Shown here one piece after another: positions 10,442 to 18,824 of a DNA stretch of 64,000 nt; position 1 is the first letter of the stretch, and every line of letters starts with the position of its first letter. Source of the stretch: Ciceribacter sp. T2.26MG-112.2 (GTDB taxonomy: Bacteria > Pseudomonadota > Alphaproteobacteria > Rhizobiales > Rhizobiaceae); the NCBI RefSeq assembly GCF_900492205.1, contig NZ_UEYQ01000006.1, forward strand, positions 124,001 to 188,000. The letters run 5' to 3'. Position numbers and translations under genes: made by a program. Below the pieces are notes generated by a model that did not search any database, was not told the DNA's origin, and saw only the letters and a list, made by a program, of their open reading frames with translations.

Positions 10442-10481
10442 ATGTAATAACATTACATGAATTGCGTAATGCTATAACGTG
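10442..10481. promoter_or_regulatory. Tandem Zur boxes in the znuA-znuCB intergenic region
   Basis: ATGTAATAACATTACAT (10442-10458) is an inverted repeat with a 3-base centre. A second weaker copy, GTAATGCTATAAC, starts at 10465. Both match the TGTAAT-NNN-ATTACA core found at 9323. They lie between the divergent znuA and znuC starts, so one Zur-controlled region probably serves both directions. Confidence 0.8.
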
Positions 10482-10520
10482 TGGCATAGGGTCATGCAAC
10501 AGCAAATTTTCGGGTCGAAC

Positions 10521-11582
10521 ATGACCGCATTGACATTGAAGACTGAGCCCCCCCTTGTGACGCTTCTGGGTGCCGGCGTCCGGCGCAACGGCCGCTGGCT
10601 GGTGCGCGGCGTCGACTTTTCCGTCCGGCGCGGAGAAATCGTCACCCTCATCGGTCCCAATGGCTCGGGCAAGTCGACCAGCGCCAAGATGGCGATCGGC
10701 GTGCTGTCGCCGGACGAGGGCAGGGTAGAGCGCCAGCCCGGATTTCGCGTCGGCTATGTGCCGCAAAAGCTGGCGGTCGACTGGACCATGCCGCTCACCG
10801 TCAAGCGGTTGATGACGCTCACCATGCGGTTGAGCGACAAGGAGATCGCCGCCGTGCTCGATTCGGTCGGCATCGGCCATCTCGCCGGTGCCGAAGTCCA
10901 GCATCTCTCCGGCGGCGAGTTCCAGCGCGCGCTGCTGGCGCGCGCCATCGCCCGCAAGCCGGACCTGCTGGTTCTCGACGAGCCGGTGCAAGGCGTCGAT
11001 TTTGCCGGCGAGATTGCGCTCTATGATCTGATCACCTCGATCCGCAATTCTGCCGGCTGCGGCATCCTGCTGATCTCGCACGACCTGCATGTCGTGATGG
11101 CCGAGACGGATACCGTCATCTGCCTGAACGGCCATGTGTGCTGCCGGGGAACGCCGGCCGCCGTCAGCCGCAGCCCGGAATATATGCGCCTCTTCGGCGC
11201 TGCCGCCGGTCGCACGCTCGCCGTCTACAGCCATCACCACGATCACACCCATCTGCCCGACGGGCGGGTGCGCCATGAGGATGGCACGATCACCGACCAT
11301 TGCCATGCCGGCGACGGTCATCACCATGACCATGGCGATCACGCCCATGCGCATTCCCCCACGCAGCACGCCGGAGGCGTCCCGCATGATCATCCGGTCC
11401 AGGATCATTTGGGGCACGACCATTCCCATGGACCCGGCGATGGAAAGGATGGGCACGGTCCGCCAACCCATGACGCCGCCGCCCACAGTCACGCCGGCCA
11501 CAGTCACGCCAACCATGATCATGTCCATGCGGAGCACCCGACGCCCAAGGCCGTGACTGCCGCGGGGACACGCGATGTTTGA
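10521..11582 (+). CDS. znuC: Zinc ABC transporter ATP-binding protein ZnuC with long His-rich tail
   Basis: ATPase that powers zinc import through ZnuB. Walker A GPNGSGKST is near residue 45, the signature LSGGEFQRALLARA near 130 and Walker B LLVLDEPVQGVD near 155. I use the ATG at 10521 because it lies clear of the Zur boxes; in-frame ATG 10494 is possible and GTG 10479 lies within the second box. After the ABC domain (about 235 residues) the protein continues for about 115 residues rich in His, Asp and Gly (HHHDHTH, GHHHDHGDHAHAH, HSHAGHSHANHDHVHAEH), a probable metal-binding or sensing tail. The end overlaps znuB by 8 bases. Confidence 0.93.
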   Translation: MTALTLKTEPPLVTLLGAGVRRNGRWLVRGVDFSVRRGEIVTLIGPNGSGKSTSAKMAIGVLSPDEGRVERQPGFRVGYVPQKLAVDWTMPLTVKRLMTLTMRLSDKEIAAVLDSVGIGHLAGAEVQHLSGGEFQRALLARAIARKPDLLVLDEPVQGVDFAGEIALYDLITSIRNSAGCGILLISHDLHVVMAETDTVICLNGHVCCRGTPAAVSRSPEYMRLFGAAAGRTLAVYSHHHDHTHLPDGRVRHEDGTITDHCHAGDGHHHDHGDHAHAHSPTQHAGGVPHDHPVQDHLGHDHSHGPGDGKDGHGPPTHDAAAHSHAGHSHANHDHVHAEHPTPKAVTAAGTRDV

Positions 11583-12384
11583 CGACTTCTTCCTGCGCGC
11601 CATCCTTGCCGGCATCGGCTTGGCGATCACCACGGGACCGCTCGGCTGCTTCGTCATCTGGCGCCGGATGGCCTATTTCGGCGACACAATGGCCCATTCG
11701 GCCCTGCTTGGGGTCGCGCTGTCGCTGTTGCTCTCGCTGAACCTCATGGTCAGCGTCTTCGTCGTGGCGGCGATGGTGTCGTTGCTGCTGCTGGTGCTGC
11801 AGAAGCGACAGGCGCTGTCAGCCGACGCGCTGCTCGGCATACTCAGCCATTCGACGCTGGCGATCGGCCTCGTCCTCGTCGCCTTCATGTCCTGGGTGCG
11901 GATCGACCTCATCGCCTTCCTGTTCGGCGACATCCTGGCGGTGACCACCACCGACATTGCGGTGGTCTGGGGCGGCGGCGCGCTGGTGCTGGCCCTGATC
12001 GCCTGGCTGTGGCGGCCGCTTCTGGCCGCGACCGTCAATGCCGAACTGGCGGAAGCCGAGGGCCTGCATCCCGAGCGCGCCCGCCTTGCCTTCATGCTGC
12101 TGATGGCGCTCGTCATTGCCATCGCCATGAAGATCGTCGGTATCATGCTGATCACCTCGCTGTTGATCATCCCGGCCGCTGCCGCACGGCGCTTTTCCAC
12201 GACGCCGGAGGTCATGGCGATCCTCGCCTCGCTGATCGGCGCTGTCGCCGTGGTGCTCGGCCTGTTCGGCTCCTTGACCTATGACACGCCGTCCGGCCCA
12301 TCCATCGTGGTCGCGGCGCTCATTCTGTTCCTGTTCAGCCTCCTGCCGTCGCCCTACCGGCAGCGCGGCGATTCCGCCTCGTGA
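11575..12384 (+). CDS. znuB: Zinc ABC transporter permease ZnuB
   Basis: ABC-3 family permease that forms the inner-membrane channel for zinc. The 269 residues are almost wholly hydrophobic, with about eight membrane helices. Family segments WRRMAYFGDTMAHSALLGVA near residue 25 and ITSLLIIPAAAARR near 195 are visible. The start ATG lies within the end of znuC, so the two are translationally coupled. zur follows after 7 bases. Confidence 0.95.
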   Translation: MFDDFFLRAILAGIGLAITTGPLGCFVIWRRMAYFGDTMAHSALLGVALSLLLSLNLMVSVFVVAAMVSLLLLVLQKRQALSADALLGILSHSTLAIGLVLVAFMSWVRIDLIAFLFGDILAVTTTDIAVVWGGGALVLALIAWLWRPLLAATVNAELAEAEGLHPERARLAFMLLMALVIAIAMKIVGIMLITSLLIIPAAAARRFSTTPEVMAILASLIGAVAVVLGLFGSLTYDTPSGPSIVVAALILFLFSLLPSPYRQRGDSAS

Positions 12385-12391
12385 GGATGCC

Positions 12392-12790
12392 ATGACCCAG
12401 CCGCAACTGACGAAGAACCAGTCGCTCGTCTTCGATGCGCTGTCGCAGACCGGCGCGCCGCTATCGGCCTACGGCATACTCGACCTTTTGCGCGACAAGG
12501 GGTTCCGGGCACCTTTGCAGGTCTACCGGGCGCTCGACAAGCTCGTCGAGTTCGGCTTGGTGCACCGGCTGGAAAGCATCAACGCCTTCGTCGCCTGCGC
12601 CCATCAAAAGAGCGACTGCTGCGCCCATGGCACGGTGGCTTTCGCCATCTGCAACACATGCGGTCGGGTCGAGGAATTCCACGACCACGCCATTGATCAT
12701 CGGCTGGCGGACTGGGCCAAGTCCAAGCGCTTCAAGGCTGAAAAAACGACGATCGAGTTGCGGGGCGTGTGCGCCGCCTGTGCGGTCTGA
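12392..12790 (+). CDS. zur: Zinc uptake regulator Zur (Fur family)
   Basis: Zinc-responsive repressor, expected to act on the Zur boxes at 9323 and 10442. The start chosen is ATG 12392, just after znuB; the same frame is open upstream but overlaps znuB. The 132 residues show an N-terminal winged helix (LSAYGILDLLRDKGFRAPLQVYRALDKL) and a C-terminal metal-binding part with structural cysteine pairs CNTCG and CAAC plus a Cys/His-rich stretch (CAHQKSDCCAH). Location as third gene of znuCB-zur implies autoregulation. Confidence 0.93.
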   Translation: MTQPQLTKNQSLVFDALSQTGAPLSAYGILDLLRDKGFRAPLQVYRALDKLVEFGLVHRLESINAFVACAHQKSDCCAHGTVAFAICNTCGRVEEFHDHAIDHRLADWAKSKRFKAEKTTIELRGVCAACAV

Positions 12791-12817
12791 AGCCTGAAGA
12801 GGCCTGCGAGCGCGATG

Positions 12818-13345
12818 TCAGATTTCCTTGAGATCGCGGGCGAAGCGCTGCCAGTTGTGCACGTAGTTCTCCGCTGAAAGGCCAAGGCCTGCAGCCGCCG
12901 CCTCGTCGAGGCTGCGCACGACCCGGGCCGGAGAGCCGACGATCAGCGAATTGTCGGGAAACTCCTTGTTCTCCGTCACCAGCGCATTGGCGCCGACCAG
13001 GCAATTCCTGCCGATCCTCGCGCCGTTGAGGATCGTCGCTCCCATGCCGACCAGGGAATTGTCGCCGATCGTGCAACCATGGATGATGGCGTGATGGCCG
13101 ATCGTGCAGCCGGTGCCGATCATGACCGGAAAGTGCAGGTCCGTATGGATCATCACGCCTTCCTGGATATTGCTGCGGGCACCGATGACGATCGGCTCGT
13201 TGTCGCCGCGAAGCACGGCGCCGAACCATATGCCGACATCCTCGCCAAGCTCGACCTGGCCGATCACATGGGCTCCGGGCGCAATCCAGAACCGGTCCGA
13301 GGGCGGAAGCTTGGGCGTGAGATTGCCCAGCGAATAGAGCGGCAT
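12818..13345 (-). CDS. Gamma-carbonic-anhydrase-like hexapeptide protein
   Basis: Left-handed beta-helix protein of the gamma carbonic anhydrase/PaaY/YrdA family, 175 residues. ATG at 13345 has GGAGGAA just upstream; longer in-frame starts would add an unrelated 44 residues. The zinc-ligand histidines are visible in IHTDLHFPVMIG and IGHHAIIHGCTIG, and the active-site-like GAVLRGDNEPIVIG region is present. Enzyme activity cannot be decided from sequence, since many family members are inactive or have other substrates. Convergent with zur. Confidence 0.85.
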   Translation of the reverse strand: MPLYSLGNLTPKLPPSDRFWIAPGAHVIGQVELGEDVGIWFGAVLRGDNEPIVIGARSNIQEGVMIHTDLHFPVMIGTGCTIGHHAIIHGCTIGDNSLVGMGATILNGARIGRNCLVGANALVTENKEFPDNSLIVGSPARVVRSLDEAAAAGLGLSAENYVHNWQRFARDLKEI

Positions 13346-13376
13346 GGTTTCCTCCTCGGGCGCCAGAATGAGAGGT

Positions 13377-13649
13377 TCAGCGCAGACGCAGGACGACGGG
13401 AAGACGGCCGCCATGCGTCGAGACATGAAGATGGATGCTTGCCTCCGGCTGCGAATAGCGCCAGGCGCGGGCGCCATGGCAGAGCAGCAGGCCGATCAGG
13501 TCCTTGGTCCGCGAGCCCCGCTTGCGCTGGAGTCCGAGATCGGCGAGGCGATAGGCCGCCTCATGCAGCGGGTGCAGGCTGTAGCGGCCGTCCTTGCCGC
13601 TATTGTCCTGGGTCGGGGCGAGATCGAAGTGATTCTCGTTCGATGCCAT
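13377..13649 (-). CDS. Conserved-looking small hypothetical protein
   Basis: A 90-residue basic protein starting at ATG 13649; an in-frame GTG at 13667 would add six residues. I do not recognise a family. It has DLIGLLLCHGARAWRYSQPEASIHLHVSTHGG, suggesting a small alpha/beta fold, and no signal peptide or membrane helix. It lies between the carboxypeptidase and the carbonic-anhydrase-like gene on the same strand, 31 bases upstream of the latter's start. The frame has coding-like composition and no overlapping alternative gene. Confidence 0.6.
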   Translation of the reverse strand: MASNENHFDLAPTQDNSGKDGRYSLHPLHEAAYRLADLGLQRKRGSRTKDLIGLLLCHGARAWRYSQPEASIHLHVSTHGGRLPVVLRLR

Positions 13650-13697
13650 TGCGAATACCTCGTACACGATACAAAAATCGAGGTGGAAAACCGGTTG

Positions 13698-15137
13698 CTA
13701 CTGCGACGCCGCCCAGCAGCCGATGCCTATCTTCTTCAGCGACTTGCACGCGTTGACGGCCATCTTCTGGTCGCCGAACCCGCCGAAGCGTGCGCGATAG
13801 AGCTGCTCGGATCCGGTCTTGTAAGCGACCGTGAAGGGGGTGGCGGAACGCAATACCTTTCCGCCTTTGTCCTGCGCATTGCGCAGAAGGGTCATGGCCT
13901 GTTCCCGGTCCGGCGAGGTGCCGACCTGGATCACCCATCCGGAGGGCTGGGTGGAGGCGGTTGTCGTCTGGTCGATGTCTGCGGATGCCACAGCTTCCGG
14001 CTGGGCCGCCGGCTGAGGCGCGCTGGCAGGCGCGATCGAGGCCTGGCTGTCGGGCATATAGGCCGGGGCCGGCTGCGGGACAGGCATGCCTGCGCCGAGC
14101 GGCTGGGGTCCGGCTCCACGCGTGGCGTCGAGCGCCGCCGCGGCGGCAGAGGGGCTGGCGGGTGCGGCATAGGCCGAAGCGACGGGTGCTGCCTCGTAGC
14201 GCACTTCCGGCAGCGGTCCGGTGGACGGCAGGGAGGGCACGCCCAGAGCCATATTCGGGGCTTCGGCGGCCATTGCGGCGGCTGCCGGTGCGACCGACGT
14301 GTTCATCTTGGCGATCAGGTCGCCGCCGCCCGAGCGCGAAGCCTTCGGCAGATAGGCCTGGACCAGCTTTGTCATGCGCGCATTGCGATTGGCACCCGAG
14401 GGCGCGCCCATGACGACGCCGACGATCGAGCGGCCGTCCGCCTGGGCTGAGGTGACCAGGTTGAACCCGGCGGCGCGGGTAAAACCGGTCTTGATGCCGT
14501 CAACGCCCCGCACGGCGCCGAGCAGGCGATTATGGTTGCCGATGGTCTGCTTGCCGAACTTGAAGCTGCGGGTGGAAAAATAGCCGTAATACTGCGGGAA
14601 GTGCTGGCGAAGAGCGATGCCGAGACGCGCCTGATCGCGGGCGGTGGTCATCTGCGCCGTGTTCGGCAGGCCGTGGGCATTGCGATAGGTGGTCTTGGTC
14701 ATGCCGAGGCTGCGGGCCTTGGCGGTCATCATCTGCGCGAAACGCTGTTCGGAGCCGCCGAGAAATTCGCCGAGCGCGGTGGCAATATCGTTGGCTGAAC
14801 GGGTAACGAGAGCCAGGATGGCCTGCTCGACGGTGACCGAGCGACCGGCGCCGACCCCGAGCTTCGACGGCGGCTCCTTGGCGGCATTGGCCGAGACCGG
14901 CACCTTGTCGCCCAGGCGGATCCGCCCCGCTTCGAGAGCTTCGAACGTCAGGTAAAGGGTCATCATCTTGGTGAGCGATGCCGGATAGCGCAGACTGTCG
15001 GCATTCTCGCTGTAGAGAACCTTGCCGGTCTTCGCGTCGACGACGATGCCGCCATAGGTCGGCTTTGCTGCGGCCAGTGAGGCGCTCATGCCCAATGCAG
15101 TCACGAATACCAGGGCGGCAACTGCCAGTTTGCGCAT
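13698..15137 (-). CDS. Serine-type D-alanyl-D-alanine carboxypeptidase with C-terminal SPOR domain
   Basis: Periplasmic penicillin-binding protein (DacA/DacF type) that trims pentapeptide stems of peptidoglycan. With the ATG at 15137 it has a signal peptide (MRKLAVAALVFVTALGMSAS). Catalytic motifs are S-L-T-K in PASLTKMM, S-A-N in TRSANDIA and K-T-G in DGIKTGFTRAAG. After the peptidase domain comes an Ala/Pro-rich linker of about 130 residues, then a SPOR domain (GWVIQVGTSPDREQAMTLL) that binds denuded glycan at division sites. In-frame GTG codons further upstream (15191) could extend the basic N-terminus; neither start has a clear ribosome site. Confidence 0.92.
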   Translation of the reverse strand: MRKLAVAALVFVTALGMSASLAAAKPTYGGIVVDAKTGKVLYSENADSLRYPASLTKMMTLYLTFEALEAGRIRLGDKVPVSANAAKEPPSKLGVGAGRSVTVEQAILALVTRSANDIATALGEFLGGSEQRFAQMMTAKARSLGMTKTTYRNAHGLPNTAQMTTARDQARLGIALRQHFPQYYGYFSTRSFKFGKQTIGNHNRLLGAVRGVDGIKTGFTRAAGFNLVTSAQADGRSIVGVVMGAPSGANRNARMTKLVQAYLPKASRSGGGDLIAKMNTSVAPAAAAMAAEAPNMALGVPSLPSTGPLPEVRYEAAPVASAYAAPASPSAAAAALDATRGAGPQPLGAGMPVPQPAPAYMPDSQASIAPASAPQPAAQPEAVASADIDQTTTASTQPSGWVIQVGTSPDREQAMTLLRNAQDKGGKVLRSATPFTVAYKTGSEQLYRARFGGFGDQKMAVNACKSLKKIGIGCWAASQ

Positions 15138-15266
15138 CTGGGAAGCGAGATTAAGGCGTCGGAATGTATTTTTCACCGCAAGACTCTTCACATGCTGAAT
15201 TTCGGATCGGACGCACCCCCACGCGACCACTCCGACCAAAGTACGGAAACAGCCTTACCAAGAGGT

Positions 15267-16058
15267 TTATAATGAATCTTTCGTTGCCGAATTGCCGCGC
15301 ATTGGCAGATTGGGGGACGTTGGTCCGCTGACGATACGGTCGCGGATATAGACCTCGATGGCCTTGTCGATCTGCTGCCAGTCGGAAAGCAGTTCGCTGG
15401 AAAAGCGGTAGAGTACCGTCAGGTCGCGTCCGGCATGAATGTCGCGCTGGCAATCGCTATTGCTCGGCAGGTCGCCGGGTTCTGGCAGCAGGCAGCGCAC
15501 CGCGTAGTCGGCCTGCCCCGGCCGCGGCGCGGTCAGGAGGACTTCGCGATCATACCCCGTGCCGGCCCGGAACCGATGGAGGGAAAGACCGAAAGGGCCG
15601 CTTTCCGGAGTTCCAGTGAAGAGATGCGAGTAAATGGGATCGACCCGTCCCGACATGTCGCGCGACATCGTGCTTTGCGACAGTTGCAGGAAGATCAGCG
15701 ATTTTGCGTGCGCAAGGTCATCGAAACGCCGGCGGTTTTCCCTGCTGTAGCCTGTCATTTCCGGCCAGAGCACGAAAAGGTCGAGGCGCTCGGATCTGCC
15801 GCTCCTTCTCTGATCCTCGAAGCGGATCGCATTGGAGGGAACACGCAGGCGATCGAGGCCGATCGAGACGTCGACAGGCTCGGCACTGGCGCTGTGGCCC
15901 GCCAGTGACCAGCGTTCGCCGATGCGATCACCGAGCAGGCTGATGGCCAGAGACAGAAGTGCAAGGGCTGTGACGGCCGCCGTCAGAATGATCAGAAATC
16001 GAACGGAGACCAGAGGTGCCTGATCTTCGGTTTCTTTCGCGGTGCGGGTTGCTTCCAT
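15267..16058 (-). CDS. Membrane-anchored hypothetical protein
   Basis: 263 residues from ATG 16058, preceded by a purine-rich GGGGGCAGAA. One membrane helix at about residues 18-42 (FLIILTAAVTALALLSLAISLL) follows a short cytoplasmic tail, so most of the chain should be periplasmic. The soluble part has repeated aromatic and charged motifs (RLDLFVLWPEMTGYS, RVDPIYSHLFTGTPESGPFG) and a CLLPEPGDLPSNSDCQRDI segment with two cysteines. I do not recognise the family; resemblance to rhizobial proteins of unknown function is an impression only. It lies just upstream of the carboxypeptidase on the same strand. Confidence 0.7.
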   Translation of the reverse strand: MEATRTAKETEDQAPLVSVRFLIILTAAVTALALLSLAISLLGDRIGERWSLAGHSASAEPVDVSIGLDRLRVPSNAIRFEDQRRSGRSERLDLFVLWPEMTGYSRENRRRFDDLAHAKSLIFLQLSQSTMSRDMSGRVDPIYSHLFTGTPESGPFGLSLHRFRAGTGYDREVLLTAPRPGQADYAVRCLLPEPGDLPSNSDCQRDIHAGRDLTVLYRFSSELLSDWQQIDKAIEVYIRDRIVSGPTSPNLPMRGNSATKDSL

Positions 16059-16214
16059 GGTTCTGCCCCCGAGGCAACGGCAAACGAAGGGCCAGTATCG
16101 TTCCGGGTGGCGACCGTCGCGCCCCGCCGATTCTCGCCTTCGCGATAAGATCGACACTCGGCGACTATGGTTAATGGGCGGTTAAGGCCTGTGCGGGCAG
16201 GGCAAGGGCGCGCA

Positions 16215-16249
16215 AGAAAAACCGGCCCCGCTTATGGCGGGACCGGCTC
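16215..16249 (-). terminator. Rho-independent terminator after the BTLCP gene
   Basis: Read on the minus strand, AGCCGGTCCCGC and GCGGGGCCGGTT pair (with G-T pairs) around a 5-base loop and are followed by a T run, 80 bases after the transglutaminase-like gene. Confidence 0.75.
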
Positions 16250-16328
16250 GTTGGCTCCGGTCGGGGACGGGGTATGCGGGGGACGGACCGGGCCAGGGGC
16301 TCGAGGGCTGCCGCGTCGGGCGGCGGCC

Positions 16329-16940
16329 TCAGTTCGTGTTGACGCTACCGACGGCCGTAGCCCGGCCGTCCTGGAGCTTGACCCAGCGTCCCGGATCGTC
16401 AGACGACTGGCGCTTGAGATAGGTGTATTCCGTCTCGGACCACAGCATGACCTTGTTGCGCATGTTGTCGAGGACGAAGTCGCCGTGATCGGTGCGCACC
16501 GTCAGCACGGCATGGCCTTCGCCATTCGGTTGCAGGACGACGGTGAGGAGGAGGTCGGACGGGGCGAAACCGCGATCGATCAGCATCTTGCGCTTCAGCA
16601 GCGCGAAGTCTTCGCAATCGCCGACCGTACGCGGATAGGCCCAACGCTCCTCGACGCCGTAAATGTCCTGGTCGGTCAGCGGCGTGATCGAGCTGTTTAC
16701 CGTATAGTTGACGTCGAGCAGGGTCTTCCAGCTCGTTTCGGTGAGCTGGGCTGGGCCGCCATCCCGGCTCGCCGCAACGCATTCGCCGCCATAGGTCTTG
16801 CAGAATTCATAGTGGCCGATCGGCGGATTTGCCTTTCCGACAACCCGCATATTTGCCGGCAGTGCCATGGCCGGAAGCGCGAGAGCGCCGGACATTGCGA
16901 TGGCCAAGAGTCCAATACCCAGAGTTCTTTTTGTTGTCAT
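16329..16940 (-). CDS. BTLCP-family transglutaminase-like cysteine proteinase
   Basis: Bacterial transglutaminase-like cysteine peptidase (DUF920), exported and of uncertain substrate. The 203 residues start with a clear signal peptide (MTTKRTLGIGLLAIAMSGALALPAMA). The catalytic triad is visible: Cys in RTVGDCEDFALLKR, His in NGEGHAVLTVRT and Asp in FVLDNMRN. A ribosome site GGGGAGA precedes the ATG at 16940. Members are often next to peptidoglycan or c-di-GMP genes; here the context is envelope proteins. The upstream region is unusually AT-rich. Confidence 0.88.
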   Translation of the reverse strand: MTTKRTLGIGLLAIAMSGALALPAMALPANMRVVGKANPPIGHYEFCKTYGGECVAASRDGGPAQLTETSWKTLLDVNYTVNSSITPLTDQDIYGVEERWAYPRTVGDCEDFALLKRKMLIDRGFAPSDLLLTVVLQPNGEGHAVLTVRTDHGDFVLDNMRNKVMLWSETEYTYLKRQSSDDPGRWVKLQDGRATAVGSVNTN

Positions 16941-17435
16941 TGGTCGTCTCCCCGTGTTGAGGAGACAATGACAGGGAGATTTTGATCTCTCGCAAAATTG
17001 CGAAGTAAAAACCGAGGTTAAATCTAATCAAAACAACGGAGAACGAGAATAAAACAAGTATAAAATTGAAATTGTATTTTATTATATTTTGTCGAAAGTT
17101 TAGCTCGAATTTTAACGAACCGGCACAAGTCGGCTGGAGCGAAACAGGATATAAGGCTCTGATCGAAAAGAGAAAAATAGAAAATCGCGGGGCGCCGACA
17201 GAGTGGTGGCCGGCGATGCGCGGGTTGCGGAATGGCGAGCAGCCGACGCTTGTCGTGCGACCGGATTTGCGCCTCACACAGCAAGAGTGCGGAGCGAGGC
17301 GCTGATCGGGTCGGAAGGCCGATAAATTTATTTTCCGGACGACGTCTTTTTTTTGGTCGGGCCGGCCGCAGCATGTCGTGGCGCCTCGCCACTCCGTGGC
17401 GATGGCCGAGCGGGGAAACGCCCGGCGCCATCCTG
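16941..17435. other. 495-base intergenic region with an AT-rich island
   Basis: No coding sequence is supported here. Bases 16985-17115 are strikingly AT-rich compared with the rest of the window (for example AAAATTGAAATTGTATTTTA). The stretch contains small inverted repeats near 16977-17005. It probably holds the promoter of the BTLCP gene. The 17290-17400 part has a T8 tract at 17347 and a hairpin TCGCCAC-TCC-GTGGCGA at about 17385-17401 without a T tail. Confidence 0.5.
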
Positions 17436-18692
17436 TCAGACGGAGCGCACCAGCATGTGTTTCTTCTTGCCGAGTGACAGCTTGATCACGCCGTCTCCGG
17501 TCATCTCACCCATGCCGATCGCCATGCGTTCGTCGCTGACGGCGGCATCGTTGATCTTCACGGCGCCGCCCTGGACATGACGACGGGCTTCGCCGTTCGA
17601 GGCGGCAAGGCCCGCGCGCACGATCAGCGACAGGAGACCGATGCCGGCCTCGAGTTCGGCTGTGGGAACGTCAATCGACGGCAGGTTTTCCGAAAGCCCA
17701 CCTTCCTCGAAGGTCTTGCGCGCGGTCTCCGCCGCCTGCTCGGCGGCATCGCGACCGTGCAGCATCGCGGTGATCTCGGTCGCGAGGATCTTCTTCACCT
17801 CGTTGATCTCCGAACCGCCGAGGCTCGCCAGACGGCCGATCTCAGCCATCGGCAGGGTGGTGTAGAGCTTGAGGAAGCGCGGAACGTCGGCATCCTCGGT
17901 ATTGCGCCAGTACTGCCAGAAATCATAGGCCGAGAGCATGTCCGGATTGAGCCAGACAGCGCCGTTCACCGACTTGCCCATCTTGGCGCCCGAAGACGTG
18001 GTCAGGAGCGGCGAGGTCAGCGCGTAGAGCTGCTGCGTGCCCATCCGATGGCCAAGGTCGATGCCGTTGATGATATTGCCCCACTGGTCGGAGCCGCCCA
18101 TCTGCAGGCGGCAGTCGTAGCGCTTGGCCAGTTCGACGAAGTCGTAGGCCTGCAGGATCATGTAGTTGAATTCGAGGAAGGACAGCGATTGTTCGCGGTC
18201 GAGGCGTGTCTTGACGCTGTCGAAGGACAGCATGCGGTTGACCGAGAAGTGCCGGCCGACGTCGCGCAGGAATTCCAGATAGTTGAGCGAACGCAGCCAT
18301 TCGGCATTATTGATCATCAGGGCGCCGCCCTTGGGTCCCTTGTCGTAGTCCAGGTAATTGGCGAAGACGCGCTTGATCGAGGCGATGTTGCTCTCGATCG
18401 TCTCGACGGTCATCAACTGGCGGGCCTCTTCCTTGAACGAAGGGTCGCCGACCATGCCGGTGCCGCCGCCCATCAGCGAGATCGGCCGGTGGCCGGTGGC
18501 CTGGAACCAGTGTAGCATCATGATCTGGATAAGGCCGCCCGCATGCAGCGACGGCGCCGTGGGGTCGAAGCCGATATAGGCCGTCACGCTTTCCTTGGCG
18601 AGCAGGTCGTCGAGGCCGCTTTCATCGGAAATCTGATGAATGAAGCCGCGCTCTTGCATGGTGCGGAGGAAATCGGACTTGAACTTCGTCAT
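17436..18692 (-). CDS. tyrS: Tyrosyl-tRNA synthetase
   Basis: Class I synthetase that charges tRNA-Tyr, cytoplasmic, 418 residues. Start ATG 18692 gives [20 protein letters not shown]; the same frame stays open far upstream only because it is antisense to anmK. The HIGH-like motif is in [16 protein letters not shown] near residue 45. Tyrosine-binding residues lie in YMILQAYDF and [10 protein letters not shown], and the KMSKS equivalent is GAKMGKS near 235. A C-terminal S4 RNA-binding domain ([22 protein letters not shown]) completes it. Divergent from anmK. Confidence 0.96.
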   Translation of the reverse strand: MTKFKSDFLRTMQERGFIHQISDESGLDDLLAKESVTAYIGFDPTAPSLHAGGLIQIMMLHWFQATGHRPISLMGGGTGMVGDPSFKEEARQLMTVETIESNIASIKRVFANYLDYDKGPKGGALMINNAEWLRSLNYLEFLRDVGRHFSVNRMLSFDSVKTRLDREQSLSFLEFNYMILQAYDFVELAKRYDCRLQMGGSDQWGNIINGIDLGHRMGTQQLYALTSPLLTTSSGAKMGKSVNGAVWLNPDMLSAYDFWQYWRNTEDADVPRFLKLYTTLPMAEIGRLASLGGSEINEVKKILATEITAMLHGRDAAEQAAETARKTFEEGGLSENLPSIDVPTAELEAGIGLLSLIVRAGLAASNGEARRHVQGGAVKINDAAVSDERMAIGMGEMTGDGVIKLSLGKKKHMLVRSV

Positions 18693-18824
18693 GACCTTCA
18701 GGCCTTCTGGAATGTATCGGGAATGGGAATTTGCCGGCGGCTTTAGCATTGTTTTTTGAAATGTGCACCCGTTTCGGCCATGAATAACGCTGATGACATT
18801 CATTCGAATCGATGGAGAGACCTT

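Noticed and set aside
9114..10460. 448-codon plus-strand frame across the znuA region
   Set aside because: Antisense to znuA and the GTPase gene; no domain, and it would run through the Zur boxes.
17385..17401. Hairpin TCGCCAC-TCC-GTGGCGA as the tyrS terminator
   Set aside because: There is no T tract after it on the minus strand; the nearby T8 run at 17347 is on the wrong strand.
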